Shown: positions 6,734 to 10,847 of the stretch, one piece after another
Layout: the number at the start of each line of letters is the position of its first letter
Position numbering within the stretch: position 1 is the first letter of the stretch
Assembly (NCBI GenBank): GCA_005888465.1
Contig: VAYJ01000040.1
Coordinates: 17,579-28,425, forward strand
Direction: 5' to 3'
DNA: 10,847 nt
DNA from: Actinomycetota bacterium
GTDB lineage: Bacteria > Actinomycetota > UBA4738
Notes under the pieces: generated by a model
Seen by the model: the letters and a program-made list of their open reading frames with translations, nothing else
Database searches by the model: none
What the model was told of the DNA's origin: nothing
Position numbers and translations under genes: made by a program

Positions 6734-7852
6734 TCACACCTTCTCTGGGCCGCCCGCCCCGAGGATCCCTCCGGGCCGGAAGATCAGGACGAGCACCAGG
6801 ATGCTGAACGCCACGACGTTCCTGAGCTGGCTGGGTGAGGGGACGTGAGTCCCGTTCAACAGCAGGAAGGGACCGACGGACTCGAGGACTCCCAGGATCA
6901 GGCCGCCGATGGCCGCCCCTGCGATGCTCCCGATGCCGCCCAACACGGCCGCCGTGAACGCCTTGATCCCCGGCGTGAACCCCATGAGGGGGTCCACCTC
7001 CGAGAAGACCATCGCGTACAGGACGCCCGCCATGCCCGCGAGGAGGCCGCCGATGGCGAAGGTCTTGACGATGACCTTGTCCACGTCGATGCCCATGAGC
7101 GAAGCGATCTCCTTGTCTTCGGCCACTGCACGCATGGACTTTCCGGTCTTCGTCTTGGCCACAAAGAGCATCAAGCCCACCATCGCAAGGAGGGCGGCGA
7201 CGATCACGAGAACTTGGACCCGCAGGATCGGGATGCCCGCGACCTTCCAGTACCCCACGATCACGTGGATGGTTGGGTAGCCCTGCGACTGCGGCCCGAA
7301 GAACCCCTTGACGCTGTTCTGCAGGAACAGCGAGGCGCCGATGGCTGTAATCAAGGGGACGAGGCGCGGGGCGTTTCGAAGAGGCCGGTAGGCGACCCGC
7401 TCCAGGAGGACGGCAACGCCCGCCGAGACCGCCATGCCGACCAGGATCAGGAAGGCGATGGAGAGGACCGGGTTCCGGTTCAGGAACCCGCTCGAGTCGA
7501 GCGTGCCGGCCACCCAGAAGGAAGCGAAGGCCCCCGTCATGAACACTTCGCCGTGCGCGAAGTTGATCATGCGAAGGACGCCGTAGACCATCGTGTACCC
7601 CAGGGCCACCATGGCATACACACTGCCCTCGGCGACGCCGAACACCATCAGGTCCCGCCAGGCGCTTGAGGAAAAATGCCGGGGGCTCGTCTTCGGAAGT
7701 GTCAGGGTCTTCCACGTCCCGTAGGTGAAACCGACCACGATCAAGATAAGCAGGACCGCCTGGATGACCCGGCGGATCGGGAAGTGCTCCGGAAGGCGCA
7801 GCCGCGCACGGGGGGGTCTCGCCGTCACGGGTGCCCCGGTCCGGTTAGCCAT
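6734..7852 (-). CDS. livH: Branched-chain amino acid-type ABC permease LivH
   Basis: A 372-residue inner-membrane permease, partner of LivM. LivH signatures are VAEGSVYAMVALGYTMVYGV (73-92), MINFAHGEVFMTGAF (95-109), ERVAYRPLRNAPRLVPLITA (151-170), the ATPase-contacting loop TGKSMRAVAEDKEIASLMGI (236-255), AVLGGIGSIAGAAIGGLILG (302-321) and FRPGGILG (358-365). The first 60 residues are longer than usual: a basic Pro/Arg-rich stretch (about 1-28), then an additional hydrophobic segment (29-46). ATG at 7852 is the first in-frame start; the ribosome site before it is weak, so a start a little further in is possible. Expression probably depends on read-through of the stem-loop between livJ and livH. 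livM follows after one base. Confidence 0.94.
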   Translation of the reverse strand: MANRTGAPVTARPPRARLRLPEHFPIRRVIQAVLLILIVVGFTYGTWKTLTLPKTSPRHFSSSAWRDLMVFGVAEGSVYAMVALGYTMVYGVLRMINFAHGEVFMTGAFASFWVAGTLDSSGFLNRNPVLSIAFLILVGMAVSAGVAVLLERVAYRPLRNAPRLVPLITAIGASLFLQNSVKGFFGPQSQGYPTIHVIVGYWKVAGIPILRVQVLVIVAALLAMVGLMLFVAKTKTGKSMRAVAEDKEIASLMGIDVDKVIVKTFAIGGLLAGMAGVLYAMVFSEVDPLMGFTPGIKAFTAAVLGGIGSIAGAAIGGLILGVLESVGPFLLLNGTHVPSPSQLRNVVAFSILVLVLIFRPGGILGAGGPEKV

Positions 7853-7881
7853 AGGCTGCAGAGCTTAAAGAGGCGGCCGAC

Positions 7882-7925
7882 AAAGAGAAAGCCGGGGGCG
7901 AGCGATCATCCGCTCACCCGCCGGC
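7882..7925 (-). terminator. Stem-loop with T-rich tail between livJ and livH (leaky terminator)
   Basis: Read on the minus strand, GCCGGCGGGTGAGCG pairs with CGCTCGCCCCCGGC around a GATGAT loop: 14 pairs with one bulged C and one G-T wobble, followed at once by TTTCTCTTT. It starts 20 bases after the livJ stop and ends 29 bases before the livH start, leaving little room for a separate promoter. The form fits an intrinsic terminator; because livH needs to be transcribed, partial read-through is inferred, giving more LivJ than permease. Confidence 0.75.
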
Positions 7926-7945
7926 CCTCTCTTCTCTCAACGCTC

Positions 7946-9307
7946 TTAGCCTGTGCCGAACGCCTGCCCCAACGTGAACTTCTCGGAGAAGACTTCCGTT
8001 GGGTTCTTCGCCGTGGCCGGGTCCGGGCTGTACGGGGTGTCCGGCGCCTTGTACACGACGATGTTCACCGCCGTCTGCGATTGGCAGTCGCCGGTGGAGA
8101 TGCACGTCAGTGGTCCGGTCACTCCCTCATAGTCCTTGATCTGGTACATGGCGTCCTTGAGCGCCCCCCGCGGGATCAGGATCGTCCCGTCGGACTGCTT
8201 GATGGCCACCTGCTGGATCGCCTTGGCGACGACGTTGAACGCATCGAACGCGTTCGGCCAGAAGCTGGATGCCGGCGCTCCGAAGTCGGTCGTGTAGGCG
8301 TCCTTCAGCTGGTTGAACAGTGCGCTCGCTGCCCCAGGTGAGGCCTTCGGCGACGACAGGTACACGCCATCGGCCGCACTCCCGGCCGTCTTCAGGAACG
8401 TTGCGTCGTTGCAGCCGTCCGAACCCATGAGCTGCACCCCGGCCAGGTCCGGAATCTGCTTCGCCTGCTGGGAGATCAGGGCGCACGGCGGGTTGAAGTC
8501 CGGGAAGTAGATCATGCCCGGGTGCCCCTGGGCGACGCTGGTCAGCACCGGCTTGAAGTCCGTCACCGTCGGGTCGAACGCCTCGTCGGCGGTGATCGTC
8601 CCTCCGAGCTCCTTGAAGAACTTGGCGAACCCGGCCGTCAGGCCCTGCGTGTACGGGCCTCCGTCGTTCATCGTGGCCGCGGTCTTGATCCCGAGGAACT
8701 TGTACACGAAGTCGGCCACGACCTTGGTCTGGATCACGTCGTTCTGGGCCGTCCGGAAGTAGAACGTGTTGTGAACCCCTTCCTGCGTCAGCTTCGGCGA
8801 CGTGTTCGAGCTGGAAACCAGAATGACGCCCTTGTTCCCGAGGATCGTGTCCGCCACACCCAACGCCGCGCTCGAGCAGGTCGTCCCGATGACCGCGGCG
8901 ATCGTCGGGTCGGCAGCAAGCTTGGTCGCCGCCGTCTGACCGCCGGCCTTGCCGCATTGGCCCGAGGCCGGGTCGGTCTCGTCCTGGGTCGTCAACGTGA
9001 CCGTGTGACCCATGAGTTTCCCTGGAATCCCGTCGAACTTGCCGTCAAGGTAGTCGATCGCCGCGTAGATGCCGTTGACCTGCGGCTGGCCCAGCGTGGC
9101 CGTAGCCCCGGTGATGGACTGGATGGCCCCAATGTGGAGGGGATCCCCAGGCCTGACCGTCACGCACCCGAACTTAGCTTTGCAGGGGTCCGTACCGCCG
9201 CCACTGCCGCTCGGCTGCGTGGTGGTGGAACTGCTCGTGCACGCAGCGCCAACCACCACCACCACGGCTACCAGAGCCGCCGTGGTCAACCACGTGCGTT
9301 TCGTCAT
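7946..9307 (-). CDS. livJ: Branched-chain amino acid-type ABC transporter substrate-binding lipoprotein (LivJ/LivK-like)
   Basis: A 453-residue extracytoplasmic binding protein of the Peripla_BP_6 / LivJ class. The ATG at 9307 has AGGAGG four bases upstream and a standard lipoprotein signal, VVVVVGAAC with Cys23 as the lipidation site; reading from an ATG further upstream (9421) would bury this signal, so it was rejected. A Ser/Thr/Gly linker (24-38) precedes the mature domain. Ligand-domain landmarks are LHIGAIQSITGATATLG (57-73), CSSAALGVADTILGNKGVIL (144-163) and SSSNTSPKLT (165-174). Cys118 and Cys144 match the spacing of the conserved LivJ disulphide; six further Cys (42, 48, 275, 299, 402, 408) are unusual. 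It leads the operon livJ-H-M-G-F. Family members bind Leu/Ile/Val but also many other compounds, so the ligand is open; the neighbours suggest an amino or imino acid. Confidence 0.93.
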   Translation of the reverse strand: MTKRTWLTTAALVAVVVVVGAACTSSSTTTQPSGSGGGTDPCKAKFGCVTVRPGDPLHIGAIQSITGATATLGQPQVNGIYAAIDYLDGKFDGIPGKLMGHTVTLTTQDETDPASGQCGKAGGQTAATKLAADPTIAAVIGTTCSSAALGVADTILGNKGVILVSSSNTSPKLTQEGVHNTFYFRTAQNDVIQTKVVADFVYKFLGIKTAATMNDGGPYTQGLTAGFAKFFKELGGTITADEAFDPTVTDFKPVLTSVAQGHPGMIYFPDFNPPCALISQQAKQIPDLAGVQLMGSDGCNDATFLKTAGSAADGVYLSSPKASPGAASALFNQLKDAYTTDFGAPASSFWPNAFDAFNVVAKAIQQVAIKQSDGTILIPRGALKDAMYQIKDYEGVTGPLTCISTGDCQSQTAVNIVVYKAPDTPYSPDPATAKNPTEVFSEKFTLGQAFGTG

Positions 9308-9311
9308 TGCC

Positions 9312-9317
9312 CCTCCT
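9312..9317 (-). promoter_or_regulatory. Ribosome binding site of livJ
   Basis: AGGAGG on the minus strand lies four bases before the ATG at 9307. It is a near-perfect anti-16S match and the strongest ribosome site in the operon, in agreement with high production of the binding protein. It decides the livJ start. Confidence 0.9.
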
Positions 9318-9421
9318 TCCTCGGGACCCCCTGCCAGCGCCCCTTCGGGGCAAGCCCCTTGGCCCAGCCGCCGTGCGAAGCGGTCCTCCCCGACCTGGAT
9401 CGCGCGAGGTTTACCACACAT

Positions 9422-9447
9422 GAGGCCGGAAGACCAGCAGAGGCCGG
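9422..9447. repeat. Direct repeat GAGGCCGG, candidate operator upstream of livJ
   Basis: GAGGCCGG occurs at 9422-9429 and again at 9440-9447, an 18-base period, 115 bases upstream of the livJ start. On the minus strand a weak extended -10-like TGGTAAACC lies just downstream, so the pair would cover the -35 area. Two copies spaced at somewhat under two helix turns could bind a regulator dimer; in GC-rich DNA chance is also possible. Confidence 0.3.
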
Positions 9448-9506
9448 CGGGCGCCTAACTGGCATCGCTATCGTCCCCCCTTGTACGCCGGAACGGGCCA
9501 TTGGGT

Positions 9507-9538
9507 TTGACTGGATGGGCGAGCCCCGACCCTATACT
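9507..9538 (+). promoter_or_regulatory. Promoter of the tRNA-Leu gene
   Basis: TTGACT (9507-9512) and TATACT (9533-9538) match the housekeeping -35 and -10 boxes closely, but the spacer is 20 bases, longer than the usual 17. The -10 would place the start near 9545, about 27 bases before the tRNA. The -10 is convincing; the -35 pairing is less so. Confidence 0.6.
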
Positions 9539-9571
9539 GCGATCGAGGCCGGCGGATGCATTGCCGGCCAA

Positions 9572-9655
9572 GCCGGGATGGCGGAATCGGCAGACGCACC
9601 GGACTCAAAATCCGGCGCCCGCAAGGGCATGGGGGTTCGACTCCCCCTCCCGGCA
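9572..9655 (+). tRNA. tRNA-Leu (anticodon CAA, reads UUG)
   Basis: An 84-base class II tRNA. Acceptor stem GCCGGGA (9572-9578) pairs with TCCCGGC (9648-9654), with discriminator A at 9655. Anticodon stem CCGGA/TCCGG (9599-9603 and 9611-9615) encloses loop CTCAAAA with anticodon CAA at 9606-9608. A long variable arm (about 9616-9630, CCC/GGG stem) is typical of tRNA-Leu, and the T arm is GGGGG-TTCGACT-CCCCC (9631-9647). The 3' CCA is not encoded and must be added after transcription. Downstream there is no integrase gene. Confidence 0.97.
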
Positions 9656-9739
9656 CAAGCGCGGCACCAGAGCTGCACGACAAGTTCGTGATGCCACGCG
9701 CGAGGTACTCTGTTTGTATCCTGGTCTCAGGAGAGAGAG

Positions 9740-9760
9740 ATGCCCGGCGGGGGAACTTGA
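9740..9760 (+). CDS. Possible six-codon leader reading frame (MPGGGT) before the lipoprotein
   Basis: ATG at 9740 has AGGAG (9729-9733) six bases upstream, the best ribosome site in the area, yet the frame ends after six codons at TGA 9758-9760. That TGA overlaps the TTG start of the lipoprotein as TTGA, the same style of overlap that couples genes elsewhere in this window. It may load ribosomes for the TTG start. A sequencing frameshift that split the real start off is the main alternative. Confidence 0.35.
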   Translation: MPGGGT

Positions 9761-10320
9761 ATCGTCGCCGTTTCGCTCACCAGCGTTGGATCGTAGCTGT
9801 CCTCGCTTCTCTGCTTCTGGTCGGCGGATGCACGACCCCGAATCGAGCCCAGCCAAGCGCACAGAGGTACGTCTCGGTCGTCTGCGGTGCCGTCGAGCAT
9901 TGGAAGGCGCTGGTCGAGGTCGGAACCTCGGCCTTCGTCACCGAGGTCACAACCCCGCAAGTCGCTTCGGACTACGTGGACCAAGTCCTTCGGGAAACCG
10001 ACACAATGATCGCGGAAGTCGAGGCCGCTGGGGCTCCCGCACTCGCGATCGGACGGGACGTCCAGAGCAAACTCCTTCGGGAGTTGGAAACGATCCGCGG
10101 CGCCTGGACCCAGGCGGAGGCCGGATTCAAGACCCTCGCGGTCGATCACCCGCTTGCCGTGGTCGGTGCGATCGAGAGGCCGATCCTCTCGGAGGTTTCG
10201 GTGCTCCGGGACGAACTTCGGGATGCCTCGGGGAGCGCCGAACTCACGCGGGCTGCCGCGGCGGATTCAGACTGCACGATGCTCTTCCTCCTCAAGGCCC
10301 GCGACAGCTTCGGCGCGTGA
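9757..10320 (+). CDS. Small lipoprotein of unknown function
   Basis: A 187-residue protein from TTG 9757. This start gives a textbook lipoprotein signal: basic NRRRFAHQR (2-10), hydrophobic WIVAVLASLLLV (11-22), then GGC with Cys25 as lipidation site and a TTPNRAQPS linker. The frame stays open upstream through the tRNA gene, but no ATG or GTG nearer the signal fits. The mature part is predicted to be almost all helical, with heptad-like acid/Leu stretches (YVDQVLRETDTMIAEVEA and LLRELETIRGAWTQAEAG), two Cys (one near the start, VVCGAV, one near the end, SDCTML) that could bridge in the oxidising exterior, and no catalytic motif I recognise. It resembles helical-bundle actinobacterial lipoproteins in general form only. 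A weak TACTCT (9706-9711) may be its -10. GGGGG before TTG may serve as ribosome site, or translation may be coupled to the short leader frame. Confidence 0.7.
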   Translation: MNRRRFAHQRWIVAVLASLLLVGGCTTPNRAQPSAQRYVSVVCGAVEHWKALVEVGTSAFVTEVTTPQVASDYVDQVLRETDTMIAEVEAAGAPALAIGRDVQSKLLRELETIRGAWTQAEAGFKTLAVDHPLAVVGAIERPILSEVSVLRDELRDASGSAELTRAAAADSDCTMLFLLKARDSFGA

Positions 10321-10461
10321 GAGCTCACCGCTTCCGATGGAGTCGGCCCGTTTGACGTCAAGGCCAGGACCCGCTACTCGGTGAACGGCGAGCTCTGGTC
10401 GGCCATCCTGGGTCGACCGTGGCCGCGCTCTGTCCGCACGGGTGACGGCGCCCGGCCGGGC
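10321..10461. other. Spacer with possible gene remnant
   Basis: These 141 bases separate the lipoprotein stop from the stop of the convergent membrane protein. No convincing terminator with a T tract is seen. In the lipoprotein's frame, just past its stop, the translation includes FDVKARTRYSVNGELWSA (10351-10404), which recalls the VxGExWxA strand of NfeD C-terminal OB domains; it has no start or remaining domain, so it could be a decayed fragment or chance. Confidence 0.3.
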
Positions 10462-10847
10462 TCACGCCGGAGCTACCCCCGGGTCGGGTCCGGGGTCGGG
10501 GTGCGGAGCTTCGGGCGCAGGCGCGGGGGGCGGCGGCATCGTCGGCGGAACGACCTCGGGCGGCGCCGGGGGCGAGTAGGTGGGCGCGGCCGACACCATC
10601 CCGGCGTCGAACGACGACCCACCCTCCTCTTTCGGCGCCGTCTTGATGGTCGCTATCCCGCCGCCCAGCATGACCAGGCCGCCGAGCATGGCCAGGTAGA
10701 TCCCGGCGGAGAGCGAGATGGTGATCCCGAATCGGTTCAGGAACTCCTGCACCTGGGCGTCGGTGAGCGTCCGACCGGCCGTCTTCTCCAGCGCGTCGTG
10801 GATCTGCTGATCCTTCTGGCCGATGTCTCGGATCGTGAGGAACGAGA
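10462..10847 (-). CDS. Membrane protein with proline-rich tail, 5' end missing
   Basis: The last 127 residues are visible; the gene enters from the right edge, so the true start lies outside (a GTG at 10752 is internal to an open frame that continues to the edge). Visible parts in order: a charged helical stretch IRDIGQKDQQIHDALEKTAG, then LTDAQVQEFLNR, a hydrophobic glycine-rich membrane segment ISLSAGIYLAMLGGLVMLGG (about 42-61 of the visible part), a short KTAPKEE linker and a tail of about 45 residues rich in Pro, Ala and Asp ending PGVAPA. I do not recognise the family. The tail is a low-complexity extension of a kind common in high-GC actinobacterial membrane proteins. It converges on the small lipoprotein gene. 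Confidence 0.65.
   Translation of the reverse strand, partial: SFLTIRDIGQKDQQIHDALEKTAGRTLTDAQVQEFLNRFGITISLSAGIYLAMLGGLVMLGGGIATIKTAPKEEGGSSFDAGMVSAAPTYSPPAPPEVVPPTMPPPPAPAPEAPHPDPGPDPGVAPA

Noticed and set aside
9308..9421. Upstream extension of livJ to an ATG at 9421
   Set aside because: It would put 38 residues before a perfect lipoprotein signal and ignore the AGGAGG directly before ATG 9307.
9572..9655. tRNA-Leu as an integration site of a mobile element
   Set aside because: No integrase, no repeated copy of the tRNA 3' end and no other mobile-element genes are visible in the window.
9501..9756. Plus-strand open frames running through the tRNA gene into the lipoprotein region
   Set aside because: They overlap the tRNA completely and would place non-signal sequence before the lipoprotein signal peptide.
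10320..10396. Imperfect inverted repeat AGAGCTCACCG / CGGCGAGCTCT after the lipoprotein
   Set aside because: The arms are 55 bases apart with one mismatch and no T tract follows, so it does not qualify as a terminator and may be chance around two GAGCTC sites.
1..10847. CRISPR arrays, insertion sequences, phage genes, toxin-antitoxin or defence systems
   Set aside because: No regularly spaced repeats, transposase or integrase motifs, or defence-gene motifs were found on either strand.

Overview
The window is GC-rich DNA from a bacterium with many GTG/TTG starts, lipoprotein-type binding proteins with Ser/Thr-rich linkers and tight overlapping operons. An uncultured Actinomycetota (or a similar high-GC lineage such as Chloroflexota) fits best; there is no rRNA or other marker to settle this.

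Region 1 (1-3420) is a small catabolic module. A truncated polar-amino-acid binding lipoprotein (minus strand, running off the left edge) is divergent from a two-gene aconitase X enzyme (large and small subunits, plus strand, overlapping by 8 bp). Aconitase X runs head-on into a DAO-family FAD amine/amino-acid oxidoreductase on the minus strand. The two convergent genes share one CTAG, which supplies a TAG stop on each strand.

Region 2 (3418-9307) is a complete branched-chain-amino-acid-type ABC importer in the order livJ, livH, livM, livG, livF on the minus strand, with the FAD oxidoreductase as its last gene only 5 bp after livF. Genes livH to the oxidoreductase overlap or abut, so they look like one transcript. 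livJ is separated from livH by a strong stem-loop with a T-rich tail, expected to act as a leaky terminator that raises binding protein over permease. livM carries an unusual N-terminal membrane extension of about 245 residues, and inside that extension lies a perfect 11-bp inverted repeat.

Region 3 (9308-9760) holds the livJ leader, a candidate direct-repeat operator, a promoter and leader hairpin, and a tRNA-Leu(CAA) gene on the plus strand. Region 4 (9729-10320) holds a small lipoprotein of unknown function that starts at TTG and appears to be coupled to a six-codon upstream reading frame with a better ribosome site. Region 5 (10321-10847) is a short spacer followed by the 3' end of a minus-strand membrane protein with a proline-rich tail.

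Working together: the neighbourhood of aconitase X (known cases dehydrate cis-3-hydroxy-L-proline), a DAO-family oxidoreductase and two amino-acid binding proteins suggests uptake and breakdown of an amino or imino acid, with a hydroxyproline-type compound as the leading guess. The substrate cannot be fixed from the sequence.
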